Source: Bacteroidales bacterium
GTDB taxonomy: Bacteria > Bacteroidota > Bacteroidia > Bacteroidales > Tenuifilaceae
Direction of reading: 5' to 3'
DNA length: 64,000 nucleotides
Assembly: GCA_013376985.1 (NCBI GenBank)
Contig: JACABB010000028.1
Location: 1 to 64,000 of the forward strand
In this document: piece after piece, positions 53,017-61,995 of the stretch
Layout of the letters: the number at the start of each line of letters is the position of its first letter
How positions within the stretch are numbered: position 1 is the first letter of the stretch
Made by a program: the position numbers and the translations under genes
Notes under the pieces: generated by a model
What the model saw: the letters and a program-made list of their open reading frames with translations, nothing else
Databases searched by the model: none
What the model was told of the DNA's origin: nothing

Positions 53017-54402
53017 ATGAAGAACGTTCTGAAAATACTTACACTATCTATATTCATTGTATTTCTGACAACCTGCAAGAAGGATAAGTCAGATAATTTT
53101 GATAGCCTTGATATTCTAGAAAAAATAAAAACCTTGCCAGGAGTAACCGTTACCGAAATTGCTCCGCAGAATGGTTACCCAAGGGAATTTCAGATTGATA
53201 TTATTCAACCCGTTGATCATAATAATTCCAACGGGGCAAAATTTACCCAGAGAGTCTACCTCTCACATGTTGATGAAACTAAACCTATGGTTTTTGCACC
53301 TAATGGGTATAGATCTACACCCTCATCGGGTCAAGAAATAGCCGGAATACTTCAAACCAATTGCTTAAATGTTACACATCGATATTTTACCGATTCAAGA
53401 CCCGATCCTTTAGACTGGAAATACTTAACCATTCAACAAGCAGCGGCAGACCATCATGCAATTGTTGCCCTATTCAAGAAAATTTACAAAGGAAAATGGA
53501 TAAGCAGCGGCGGAAGTAAAAGCGGTTTAACATCCCTATTTCATCGTAGGTATTACCCCAATGATGTTGATGCAACCATTGCATATGTTGCTCCCTTTAC
53601 ATTCGGCATTAAGGATGAACGTTACCCAACCTATCTTCGAAACATTGGTAGTAGCGGTTGTTTTGATAAACTAAAGGCAATTCAGCAGTATGTACTGAAG
53701 CATCGTGCCGATTTTTTACCGTTAATCAATACTTATATTCAATCGAGTAGTAGTACCTACACAATGGATAGAGAGTTGCTTTTGGAGCTAGATATTATGG
53801 ATTACCCATTTGTTTTTTGGCAGTATAATAATATCCCCTGCTCATCCATTCCCGATACTACAACAAACACACCAGCCCAAATTTTTAATCATTATAGTAG
53901 CCTTGTTCCTATCAGCAACTTTTCCGATAATACCATTGCATACTACGCACCCTATTCCTATCAGGCAGTAACTGAACTAGGAGCTCCTGCCTACGAAACA
54001 GGTTATCTGAGTGGTTTGCTTAAAAAGGTTGATCCGAATGCATCGGGAAATCCAAACTACGAGCTGGTTGCTCCTGCAGGTATACCTTACAATACTTTTA
54101 ATAGCACCACAGTACCCGAGATTTATAGTTGGTTGCAGAATCATGGCGATAGGATTATATATATCTACGGAAAGAATGATCCTTGGTCTGCAGGGGCAAT
54201 TGAGTTAACAGGAAGTGTTGATGCGGTTTTCATAATGCAAAATGGGGCAAACCATCTGGTTCGAATCACCCAGCTAGATAATCCAAGTTTGGTTTATAGT
54301 GCACTCGAGAGGTGGTTGGGGATTCAAATAAACATAACAAAAAGTCGCAGAATTTCTATAGATGATAAAGAGATGGAGGGGTTTAGATTGAATGGGAATT
54401 AA
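53017..54402 (+). CDS. Lipoprotein S28/S37-type serine peptidase
   Basis: This 461-residue protein has a lipoprotein signal ending in FLTTC (Cys20), then KKDKSD. The alpha/beta-hydrolase-type peptidase domain has the nucleophile Ser167 in SSGGSKSGLTSLF. A likely catalytic Asp is in YGKNDPWSAGA and His in NGANHLVRI. The segments NVTHRYFTDSRPDPLDWKYLT and IQQAAADHHAI fit the PS-10/S37 tripeptidyl aminopeptidase family. It is expected at the cell envelope, where it removes short peptides from protein N-termini. Confidence 0.8.
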   Translation: MKNVLKILTLSIFIVFLTTCKKDKSDNFDSLDILEKIKTLPGVTVTEIAPQNGYPREFQIDIIQPVDHNNSNGAKFTQRVYLSHVDETKPMVFAPNGYRSTPSSGQEIAGILQTNCLNVTHRYFTDSRPDPLDWKYLTIQQAAADHHAIVALFKKIYKGKWISSGGSKSGLTSLFHRRYYPNDVDATIAYVAPFTFGIKDERYPTYLRNIGSSGCFDKLKAIQQYVLKHRADFLPLINTYIQSSSSTYTMDRELLLELDIMDYPFVFWQYNNIPCSSIPDTTTNTPAQIFNHYSSLVPISNFSDNTIAYYAPYSYQAVTELGAPAYETGYLSGLLKKVDPNASGNPNYELVAPAGIPYNTFNSTTVPEIYSWLQNHGDRIIYIYGKNDPWSAGAIELTGSVDAVFIMQNGANHLVRITQLDNPSLVYSALERWLGIQINITKSRRISIDDKEMEGFRLNGN

Positions 54403-54421
54403 ATTGTTCCATTATTTCTAT

Positions 54422-54451
54422 AAAAACTGTCAGGTAAACCTAACAGTTTTT
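54422..54451. terminator. Bidirectional terminator
   Basis: AAAAACTGT-C-AGG pairs with CCT-A-ACAGTTTTT around a short loop, between convergent genes ending at 54402 and 54475. Confidence 0.85.
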
Positions 54452-54474
54452 ATATCTATCAATTATCAAGGTTT

Positions 54475-54945
54475 CTAAGCATTGATCAATTTTTGAATAT
54501 CAAATTTTTTCATTTGCATAAAAGCATTTACAACTCTACCTGCTCTTGCTGGATCGCTCATCAATTCGGGTAGTATGGAGGGAACAATTTGCCACGAAAC
54601 CCCAAATTTATCCTTTAGCCAACCACACTGACTTTCCTCTCCCCCATCAGTAAGTTTATTCCAGTAATTGTCAATCTCCTCCTGTGTATCGCAGAATACC
54701 TGAAACGAAACGGCCTCAGTAAACTTAAAGATTGGTCCACCATTCAATGCAGTAAATGGTTGCCCGTTAATTTGAAAAGCAACGGTCAATACTGTGCCTT
54801 CTTTCTGACCATGAATTTCAAAACCTTCCTTTCCATAACGGCTAATGCTTTCTATTTTAGAGTTTTTGAAGATGGAGGTGTAAAAATTGGCTGCTTCTTC
54901 GGCTTGGGTGTCAAACCAAAGGCATGGTGTAATTTGATTTTTCAT
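54475..54945 (-). CDS. PhnB-like VOC protein
   Basis: This protein has 156 residues from the start at 54945, where MKNQITPCLWFDTQAEEAANFYTSIF is the normal family N-terminus. The open frame has six more codons upstream. It contains FKNSKIESISRYG, NGGPIFKFTEAVSFQVFCDTQEEIDNYW and ESQCGWLKDKFGVSWQIVP, the pattern of 3-demethylubiquinone methyltransferase-like/PhnB proteins. These proteins have no settled function. It is one of two such genes near 55-56 kb. Confidence 0.82.
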   Translation of the reverse strand: MKNQITPCLWFDTQAEEAANFYTSIFKNSKIESISRYGKEGFEIHGQKEGTVLTVAFQINGQPFTALNGGPIFKFTEAVSFQVFCDTQEEIDNYWNKLTDGGEESQCGWLKDKFGVSWQIVPSILPELMSDPARAGRVVNAFMQMKKFDIQKLINA

Positions 54946-55152
54946 TGTAAAGTAATTATTCACTAAATTAAATTCTTAGTTATAACTAATATAGAAGATT
55001 TAAGAACAAGGATTAACGAATTCTGATTTTAGAAGTTCAACGAAACCCAGTATCATTATTCTAAATATCAATGATTTGTGTATTTCATCATCAAAATTAA
55101 TTAGCATTCGTTACTCAATTCTTTAAAAAGTCATTATAAGTAGCAACTTGAG

Positions 55153-55578
55153 TTAATGAGTCTCGGTATATTTTTTAAAGTTATCCAATATTGCTTGCCA
55201 ACCGTTTCGTTGTAGTTCAATAGGATTTGCAGTCTCAGCTTCAAAGGTTTCAACAACCTCAGTTTTTCCACCCAAATCACCAAAAATAACCTTTACTTTT
55301 CTTCCATCGCCAAGGGTATAATCAATTTGACTATTAATCATTACTTTATCATAAATCCCCCAAAGATCAAAGCCCATGCTACCGTCCTTGGCTTCCATTC
55401 TATAGCTAAATTTACCACCACCCCTCAAATCATTAACCACTCGTGGGGTGTGCCAGTCATCCGAGGCATTATTCCATTTTATAATATCATCAGGGGTTGT
55501 CCAATTTTTCCAAACAATCCCAATAGGTGCGTTAACGATTGTCCACACCGTAATAACAGTTTTTTCAATCGATTCCAT
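55153..55578 (-). CDS. SRPBCC/AHSA1-like protein
   Basis: This 141-residue protein has the helix-grip pattern of the AHSA1-C family: VWTIVNAPIGIVWKNWTTPDDIIKWN, RVVNDLRGGGKFSYRMEAKDGS, and TVVETFEAE-like residues near the end with NGWQAILDNFKKY. These small proteins often occur beside PhnB-like VOC proteins, as here. The gene begins 11 bp after the upstream PhnB-like gene. Function is unknown. Confidence 0.83.
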   Translation of the reverse strand: MESIEKTVITVWTIVNAPIGIVWKNWTTPDDIIKWNNASDDWHTPRVVNDLRGGGKFSYRMEAKDGSMGFDLWGIYDKVMINSQIDYTLGDGRKVKVIFGDLGGKTEVVETFEAETANPIELQRNGWQAILDNFKKYTETH

Positions 55579-55588
55579 GGCTATCCTA

Positions 55589-56026
55589 TTATTTTCCTAT
55601 ACAGTTAAACATCCATTGTACTCCAAATTTATCGGTACAACTGCCGTAGTAAGCTCCCCAAAACATTTCTTGTAACTCCATGGTTATCTTGCCACCAGCA
55701 GATAATGCATCAAAAAGCCTTTTTGTTTCAGCCTTAGTATCGGGTTCAAGGCTAATGTAAACGTTATTGCCAAAATTCACATTAAATCCCATAGATTCTG
55801 GGACATCGGTACCCATTAGTACATGTCCGCCAAGCAGTGGAAGTTCGATGTGCATAATCAGATTTTTATCCTCATCGGCTAATGGAGGCATTCCATCCGA
55901 TACAGGAATATCACTAAAACGCGCAACTCCTCCACCGCTGAATTCTCCACCAAAAATCGACTTGTAGAAAGTGAATGCTTCCTCTGTGTTCCGAGGAAAA
56001 TTGAGATACGTATTTACCCTTGCCAT
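55589..56026 (-). CDS. PhnB-like VOC protein
   Basis: This 145-residue protein has ARVNTYLNFPRNTEEAFTFYKSIFGGEF, ADEDKNLIMHIELPLLGGHVLMG and WGAYYGSCTDKFGVQWMFN, typical of PhnB/glyoxalase-like proteins. It forms a short co-directional group with the AHSA1-like gene and, further on, the second PhnB-like gene. Confidence 0.84.
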   Translation of the reverse strand: MARVNTYLNFPRNTEEAFTFYKSIFGGEFSGGGVARFSDIPVSDGMPPLADEDKNLIMHIELPLLGGHVLMGTDVPESMGFNVNFGNNVYISLEPDTKAETKRLFDALSAGGKITMELQEMFWGAYYGSCTDKFGVQWMFNCIGK

Positions 56027-56150
56027 ATTTTGCCGTTTTATGATTTGATATTAATAAACAAACAGATTCTAAATTTGTTTGAAAATTACTCAAATCCAGC
56101 AAATATGAATGTTTCAATGGTATGATATGGAAGCCTTTCTTAACAGACTA

Positions 56151-57020
56151 CTAATTGCCCCACTCGTTATTAATAAATGGTAACTTTTGCTTTTCCTCGC
56201 TCAATCTGGAATTAAATAGCCCGTATTGATTCATTGCGCTAATCTCGCTTAAACACTGTGAATATTCTGATTGATAACTATGGTCATCAAAATTCTTTAG
56301 GAGGATATTATAGTAAACCCCTGCTTCAACCCAGTTCCCCTCTTTCATAAAATTCTCAGCTAATTCCTTGGTTTTTTGTAATGAACAATAAATAATATTC
56401 TCTTTTATGGCTTGATTATCTGGATTATACTTTAAAGCCTCCTTATATTTAGCGATTGCAGCATCCCAATGTTTTGCCTTCGCCTCTATTACTCCTTCGG
56501 CCCAATAACATTCAGCGATATTATCTTTAAGTATTTTAATATCTGCAGGATCGGTGATAAATTTCAATGCCTCATTATAGTGACCTATTGCTTTATCATA
56601 CATTCCTTTATTCTGTGCTTCCACACCTTTATCCCATTCTTTTAATCCTTTTGCCAGTTTAATCCATGGTTCATAGAATTTAGTATTCTTAAGATAAGCT
56701 TGAGATTCCTTTAGATGCTTCATTACCTTATCCCAATCCCTAATATTCCATGCATCAATTGCTTTATTATACTCACTTAGTTGTTTCTCTTTATATATAG
56801 AAGAAATTGTTTCACTAGATGATGGAGCAGATTCGCGGTACTCATTTGTTGCAGTTTTGGTAGAAACGCCTTGCTCATAACCACCGCCGCCACCTGAAAG
56901 GTTTGGTTTATCAACGGTAACGGTCATAGAACCATCGCCACTTGTAAAACTAGTCTGAGATTTTACCTGTAAAATGGTAATCGTCAAAAGACTTAATAGG
57001 ATGAGTAGTTGCTTTTTCAT
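56151..57020 (-). CDS. Exported TPR protein
   Basis: This 289-residue protein has a signal peptide (MKKQLLILLSLLTITILQVKSQ), a Gly-rich segment (SGGGGGYEQG) and at least four tetratricopeptide-like repeats, for example DKAIGHYNEALKFI and DAAIAKYKEALKYNPDNQAI. It is probably periplasmic and mediates protein-protein contact. The next gene upstream on the same strand encodes a barrel-like protein, so the two may act together at the envelope. Confidence 0.8.
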   Translation of the reverse strand: MKKQLLILLSLLTITILQVKSQTSFTSGDGSMTVTVDKPNLSGGGGGYEQGVSTKTATNEYRESAPSSSETISSIYKEKQLSEYNKAIDAWNIRDWDKVMKHLKESQAYLKNTKFYEPWIKLAKGLKEWDKGVEAQNKGMYDKAIGHYNEALKFITDPADIKILKDNIAECYWAEGVIEAKAKHWDAAIAKYKEALKYNPDNQAIKENIIYCSLQKTKELAENFMKEGNWVEAGVYYNILLKNFDDHSYQSEYSQCLSEISAMNQYGLFNSRLSEEKQKLPFINNEWGN

Positions 57021-57098
57021 TGGGCTTGAATTTTAAAGTGGTTATTTATAAATAAAAATAGCATGGGTTTTCAAAGTCTATAAAAATTTATGATATAA

Positions 57099-57728
57099 CT
57101 AATCAATTCTAGAGCCTATAAAGAAACTTATTGATACGGCGTATGGTTCCTTTAATGTAAAATCCTTTAATGGAAAATTCTGCATGGCAAACTCCTTTGG
57201 TCTATAAACAAACCTAATTGACAATCCTGTGGTGTTTCGGAAAGGTGAAAAGCAAAAGCCTCCGTAGACAAGCGGATTAGCTACGCCAGGAGACGATTTT
57301 CTTACAGGATCTGGCGAATATTCCTCATTCTGTTTCCAGCCATAGGCAGCAACATCAATCAAAAAACCTGCGGTGAATCTTATTGCAATTGTTGTCCCTA
57401 TTCGGATAGTGGGAATTATAGGATAATAACGAATTCCTGCACTTGCTTCCAATAAATATAAAGATCCCTTTACAGCAGGCTGGATGTTAATGTTTTTCAG
57501 ATCAATTTTGGTGTAGTCTGCCTGACAGCAAAAGCCAAATGCTCGCCCACCAATATTGTAGCCAGCTGAGAAGCTATAGGCCGATGTGTTATTTAACTTG
57601 CCTCCAATATATTGTATCTCCTGCTCATCAATAATATTATAGCTTAATTCTCCAGACCAAATCCAATTTTGAGCAGACGCATCAATAAACAGGCAAGTTG
57701 CTAGAATAGTGAAGAGATGTGCTTTCAT
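57099..57728 (-). CDS. Exported beta-barrel-like protein
   Basis: This 209-residue protein has a signal peptide ending near ASAQ (residue 20). It has alternating beta-strand patterns with aromatic ends: YSFSAGYNIGGRAFGFCCQADY, GIRYYPIIPTIRIGTTIAIRFTAG and GLSIRFVYRPKEF. It ends in a strand, VSISFFIGSRID. The features suggest a small outer membrane barrel. No specific family is recognised. Confidence 0.68.
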   Translation of the reverse strand: MKAHLFTILATCLFIDASAQNWIWSGELSYNIIDEQEIQYIGGKLNNTSAYSFSAGYNIGGRAFGFCCQADYTKIDLKNINIQPAVKGSLYLLEASAGIRYYPIIPTIRIGTTIAIRFTAGFLIDVAAYGWKQNEEYSPDPVRKSSPGVANPLVYGGFCFSPFRNTTGLSIRFVYRPKEFAMQNFPLKDFTLKEPYAVSISFFIGSRID

Positions 57729-57852
57729 AGCTACTTTTTTATCCGAACAGTTTAATACCCCAAAATGTAAATTTAAACATAAAAACTTATTAATGTTTAT
57801 CCCTCGTTTTTGTTTGTATAAAAAAAAAGTTGTTCTCTCTTATAAAAACACA

Positions 57853-57883
57853 AGAGGCTGTCCCAACCCAAAGGACAGCCTCT
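57853..57883. repeat. Isolated strong hairpin
   Basis: AGAGGCTGTCC pairs perfectly with GGACAGCCTCT around a 9-nt loop. On the minus strand it is followed after a few bases by TGTTTTTA, so it could end a transcript. No gene lies close upstream on that strand, and it may be a relic. Confidence 0.65.
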
Positions 57884-58422
57884 ATCAAAACAATTACCTC
57901 TATTTACTTGTTCTTAATTCTCTAATTTTCAAATCAATTGCAGTTATTGGTGTAATTTTTATATCATCTAAACAATTCTAATGTGAACAAGAGATGATTG
58001 TGCAAACTTTATTTAGAAATTAACAAAAAGGCTATTAAGAAATATAGAATTACAAATTTTATTCGCTTTCGATGCTGTTAGGCTTAATGAAATATCAATT
58101 TATTCTGATATTTATTAATTTATTGACTACTATTTTAAATAAATCATAAACAAAGATAAAATAATATGATATTAAAAATAAATCGTTCTATATATATTAA
58201 TAAAAAGATATTATTATATAATTTATCTATATAAAAAATACATGAGCATTAGTAATACGTATAGCAATATTGAATTGAACTATTTGAGTAGATACTTATG
58301 ATTATCGATAAGAAAAAGGGAGTAATGTATCTATTGCAAAAAGAAATATTAGGTTCAGGCCTAATTATCAATTAGAGCTAAAATAATCTAAAGAGGTTGG
58401 TGAAAAGGTATAATACAAAATA

Positions 58423-58477
58423 AGGGCTAAAGCCCTAATAATTTATTGGTTATGGACTCCGCCTCTAAAAGCGGAGT
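58423..58477 (-). terminator. Two hairpins after the DUF1697 gene
   Basis: On the minus strand ACTCCGC/GCGGAGT comes first, just 8 bases after the stop, then AGGGCT-TT-AGCCCT followed by TATTTTG. They could serve as the terminator of the DUF1697 gene. Similar paired hairpins lie at 45614-45658. Confidence 0.5.
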
Positions 58478-58484
58478 TATTGAT

Positions 58485-59039
58485 TTAATTTGCATTATTA
58501 ACTAATTCAAGCAGTTTGCTTGTTGTATTCCAATTCCTAATGGTCATGCTTTGGTATACGGGAAGCGAGATTATTTTGGTTAAATAGCTTTGCCCTGCTT
58601 TGCTTATAAGCCGAGAGAAGTAGAGAACTCCATTTCCAGAATATACATTGTCAATACCATCTCTTGTTTTAATGCTTTTAAGTGCCTCATCGGGTGTGAG
58701 AGGTTCCTTTAGGAAAACAACATCGTACTTATACTCTTCGGGATTTGTACCAAAGCCCTTTGGGGCTTTTTTTACTGCATTTTCGAGTAGGTTGCTAGGG
58801 ACTAGAACTATCATCGATTTGTAGCTAAATGTATCGGATAGTACTTTTTCTATCATTTTTGATAGTTTGGTTTGATCGCTTTCGTTGGATTTAAACAGAA
58901 CATTGCCGCTTTGGATATAGGTAACAACATCGGTAAAGCCCATGGATTCGAAGCAGGCTTTTAGATCAGCCATTTTGATGATATTGTTTCCTCCAACGTT
59001 TATACCTCTCAGTAACGCTAAATAATGATTTTTTATCAT
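58485..59039 (-). CDS. DUF1697 family protein
   Basis: This 184-residue protein has the N-terminal signature YLALLRGINVGGNNIIKMADLK, then VVTYIQSGNVLFKS. The C-terminal segment reads TIRNWNTTSKLLEL. All are typical of DUF1697, a cytoplasmic family without a known function. It is a single gene. Confidence 0.9.
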   Translation of the reverse strand: MIKNHYLALLRGINVGGNNIIKMADLKACFESMGFTDVVTYIQSGNVLFKSNESDQTKLSKMIEKVLSDTFSYKSMIVLVPSNLLENAVKKAPKGFGTNPEEYKYDVVFLKEPLTPDEALKSIKTRDGIDNVYSGNGVLYFSRLISKAGQSYLTKIISLPVYQSMTIRNWNTTSKLLELVNNAN

Positions 59040-59348
59040 GGCTTTTATTCTTTAAGTATTATCAAAACCACTAAACTACATGTTTGTTTCAACACAGATA
59101 CAAAAATCGCAAAATGCGATTAACCGGAAACATTTGTGATATTAATCACAATTATGGCTAGTGTTAGGCTAATCATATTTTGACGTCTTTGCGAGCGTTT
59201 TTTGCGAAGCAATCGAGCCTGCAAGTTCGACTTTATATTCAGTTAGGTTGCTTCACCTCAAAGAACGAGGTTCGCAATGACGGGTTTGGCAATGTAAACT
59301 CAACATAGCACTAGCAAATAGTAACCGAACCTACAATATGGCAAACTG
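59040..59348. other. Intergenic region with repeat-like palindromes
   Basis: It has no gene. Around 59180-59285 there are several short complementary blocks (TTGCGAGCG, GCGAAGCAA, GTTGCTTCACC, GGTTCGCAATGACG). They resemble intergenic palindromic repeats found in many Bacteroidota. Confidence 0.55.
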
Positions 59349-60305
59349 TTACGGTGCTTTAATCTCTTTTATCTTTTTAATTTTAAATTCAAAGGGAATT
59401 GCGCGATACTTCAATATAGTTGATAGCGCTTTTGCTTGTTCAGGTGTCATATTGCTGGAAATTGTAGCTTTGCCTCCAGTTATTTCAGAGTTTACTCTTG
59501 GGTAAGAGAGTACGTTGTTATCGATAACTATTGCCAATGCTCGTCCAATATTGTTTTTTGTGATATCGGCCCAAGTTTTACAGTATTCAGGTTTTAGCGT
59601 GAAGTTTACTTCCCAGCCAAAGGAGTTTTTGATTGCTCGTGAGTCTGAAACCATTTGGGAGGTAATTGGTTGGTAGCGGATTGTTTTTTTTATTGCAATT
59701 AGTGGGAATAGCCCGTTACTGTTAATTCGAGCCCATTTAAAATCGAAATCTGCTGGGAACAGCGTTTTAATTGCATTAAACTTTAAGATGGAGTTTACCA
59801 GTGCAGTGTCCTTGGAGTAGCCTATTTCAGGGCCATTAATTAGGTTGCCATCCGATGTAATGGCAGGATATAATACTCGGAATAGTGGAAGTTTTGTTAG
59901 CTTATTGGTTGAATCGATTGGGATTTGAAATTGATAGTTGAAGTTATTGAATAAGCTCTCATTTATATCCTGTAAACTTTTATATACTTCCTTGTTTTCA
60001 TAGGTTTCAACAATGCTTAATTTTCCTGGTATAAGCAAATTCTCTTTGTATAGCATTGAATCCTTTGTTAGAGGTAATTTTACCTGAATTGTATTCTTTC
60101 CCTCAATTAATTCAACCGTTGGGCTATTAGGACAAAGTAAATCAACTCTGCTTTTCAGGATATCAATAGCTGTAGCAATATCCTTTTCTTTTGCCGTTTT
60201 ACCTGTTATATCGATATCGATAATTAAACCTCCGCTATTCTCAACGGTTTTTGGTTTACAGGAGATAAGAGCGATTATCAGTAGAAGTCCAAAATACTTT
60301 TTCAT
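59349..60305 (-). CDS. Lipoprotein resembling the SecD periplasmic domain
   Basis: This 318-residue lipoprotein (lipobox LISC, Cys16, then KPKT) has an N-terminal segment TAIDILKSRVDLLCPNSPTVELIEG, like the SecD P1 base. The C-terminal part reads VNFTLKPEYCKTWADITKNN, GRALAIVIDNNVLSYPRVN and GGKATISSNMTPEQAKALS, which follow the SecD P1 pattern closely. The SecD membrane helices are absent. It would sit on the outer face of a membrane as a stand-alone SecD-like module. What it does there is unknown. Confidence 0.7.
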   Translation of the reverse strand: MKKYFGLLLIIALISCKPKTVENSGGLIIDIDITGKTAKEKDIATAIDILKSRVDLLCPNSPTVELIEGKNTIQVKLPLTKDSMLYKENLLIPGKLSIVETYENKEVYKSLQDINESLFNNFNYQFQIPIDSTNKLTKLPLFRVLYPAITSDGNLINGPEIGYSKDTALVNSILKFNAIKTLFPADFDFKWARINSNGLFPLIAIKKTIRYQPITSQMVSDSRAIKNSFGWEVNFTLKPEYCKTWADITKNNIGRALAIVIDNNVLSYPRVNSEITGGKATISSNMTPEQAKALSTILKYRAIPFEFKIKKIKEIKAP

Positions 60306-60368
60306 CTGTTTATATTTTAATGTGTTATACAGTTGTACATTGTTTATGTGAGTTTATAAGTTAAATGC

Positions 60369-61265
60369 CTATTGATCTTGCGGGTTCATAATATTTTTAT
60401 TGCCTTCGATAAACCTAATCACAGGGTTCCACCATGTTTGGCTGGAATCGCTAATTGGAGCATTATGTTTTAATCCATGTAATAGTTCAAATTGCTTTGG
60501 TTCGTTGGCTAACGCATAAATTTCTTGACCCATAAATAATGGGTTCGAGGCATCGCTATCGCTATGTAAAACGAGAATTGGGATGTGATTAACTTTTATA
60601 GCCTTTGTATTGTTCCAAACATCGGGTATTAATTTTGCGAAAATCTTAAAATATGAGGTTGATTTACCTGAATATTTCCCTAGGTCTTTAAGCGATGAAA
60701 AAGCACTTCCGATTATCATCCCAGAAGGTGCAGGTTTAAAACTTTCTATAGAAGCTAACATTGGGGCATTTCCAAGCGAAAATCCTAAAACATATACCTT
60801 ACTGTTCTTGAATTTTGAGATGAAGTAGCTATATGCGGCTATCGCATCTTGGTTTAAATTTTTTATTGAAGCATCGTGCGTACTATTTCCAAAACCGGAG
60901 TAATCGAATACCAGTGAGGATATATTATGGTCGTAAAGAAGTTTCTGACATTTTGCCCAATTGGATATTGTTTCCTCTGCGCCATGAAAAATCAATAATG
61001 CTTCTGGTATTTGTTTTTTAGATGGAGCGTTAACAACATAGGAGTCTAAATATCGATTGTTACTTAATATATTTACCCTTTCAAAAGGAATTCCATATGT
61101 TGCAGGGGTTTCAACGCCATTGGGTGCTGTTGATAGAAATTTGGACTGTAAGTAATGGGAAAGCCATGGAAGTACAAAGGCATAAGAGAAGACTATTAAG
61201 ATAGTAAAGGTTATAGCGGCCTTTACCCATCGAAATTTAAACCATCTCAAAAATATATTCATCAT
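60369..61265 (-). CDS. Membrane-anchored alpha/beta hydrolase
   Basis: This protein of about 298 residues has an N-terminal membrane helix (WVKAAITFTILIVFSYAFVLPWL). The alpha/beta-hydrolase domain follows, with oxyanion-side HGAEETISNW, the nucleophile elbow GFSLGN, a likely Asp in LVLHSDSDASNP and a His in LLHGLKHNAP. The layout resembles the Bem46-like hydrolases. The open frame extends ten codons further upstream. I place the start at 61265, with 61262 and 61295 as alternatives. Confidence 0.75.
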   Translation of the reverse strand: MMNIFLRWFKFRWVKAAITFTILIVFSYAFVLPWLSHYLQSKFLSTAPNGVETPATYGIPFERVNILSNNRYLDSYVVNAPSKKQIPEALLIFHGAEETISNWAKCQKLLYDHNISSLVFDYSGFGNSTHDASIKNLNQDAIAAYSYFISKFKNSKVYVLGFSLGNAPMLASIESFKPAPSGMIIGSAFSSLKDLGKYSGKSTSYFKIFAKLIPDVWNNTKAIKVNHIPILVLHSDSDASNPLFMGQEIYALANEPKQFELLHGLKHNAPISDSSQTWWNPVIRFIEGNKNIMNPQDQ

Positions 61266-61374
61266 TCGCTTTTTAAAATACGTTCTATAAAGCACTAAAT
61301 ATATTAGTTTGTTTGTATTCTGTTATGATTTATTCAATTTGCATGTTTAGCATCAGTAGAACTTGCAACTTAGG

Positions 61375-61791
61375 TTAATCAAGTTTATTGAATGTTATTT
61401 CTTGTGTTCCGTGTTTCCAAATATCGTCGCCAAGCTTTTTAAGTAGATCGATGTCCTCATCGAACACTTTGGCAAATATATTACAGCAATCGAGCCCTTT
61501 GCCTTCGCCGTAGTAAATGCCCATGCAGTTTGATGTTTTGGCTCTTTTTGGATTTAACGGGCCATATACAACCTCGCCGGGTTGGGTAAATACGGAGGCG
61601 TTTTCTTGAATAATGTCGAGCGATGGTGCACCATCAATCCAAATTTCTTGCCCTGATACTCTTGCATGGTAAAAGTTACGGGTAAATGGAAGCAGCTTTG
61701 CAAATGCGCTGGATGTTACGGGTGCATCATCTATGTAATATCTAAAACGAATTAATAACCCGCTTTTTGTTTTTATGGTAAATCCATTCAT
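61375..61791 (-). CDS. Cyclophilin-like DUF3830-type protein
   Basis: This 138-residue protein has RYYIDDAPVTSSAFAKLLPF, FYHARVSGQEIWIDGAP, VFTQPGEVVYGP and GIYYGEGKGLDCCNIFAKV. The order resembles the cyclophilin-like DUF3830 family, which has no settled role. It may bind a small ligand. The assignment rests on pattern memory. Confidence 0.6.
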   Translation of the reverse strand: MNGFTIKTKSGLLIRFRYYIDDAPVTSSAFAKLLPFTRNFYHARVSGQEIWIDGAPSLDIIQENASVFTQPGEVVYGPLNPKRAKTSNCMGIYYGEGKGLDCCNIFAKVFDEDIDLLKKLGDDIWKHGTQEITFNKLD

Positions 61792-61859
61792 CGCTTTAAT
61801 CTATTTGGCTAGGGTGAGCATTAGTAATTTGCAGGACTAAGGTATTAAAAAGATATAAA

Positions 61860-61945
61860 TTTACAAGGGGGGCGGGAGTGTGTTGCTGTGGGGATGTGTT
61901 GCGGTGTTGCAGTGAGGTTGTGTTGGTGTAGGTGTGTTTGTGGGG
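61860..61945. repeat. G/T-rich low-complexity tract
   Basis: The plus strand is almost only G and T over about 85 bp (GTGTGTTGCTGTGGGG and similar). It interrupts an otherwise ordinary intergenic gap between two minus-strand genes. Confidence 0.7.
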
Positions 61946-61995
61946 AGGGAAATATCGCAAAATGCGATTAAATGTGAATGGGTTGTTCATTTTTT

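Larger units (their letters stand above)
57729..58484. other. Intergenic region, no gene
   Basis: A 756-bp, mostly very A+T-rich stretch. It holds a strong hairpin at 57853-57883 and two further hairpins at 58423-58477 near the DUF1697 gene end. A 90-codon open frame (57709-57981, +) overlaps the hairpin and shows no protein-like features. Confidence 0.65.

Noticed and set aside
61796-61990. 64-codon frame across the G/T-rich tract
   Set aside because: It consists of Thr/His/Pro/Gln low-complexity residues produced by the biased tract.
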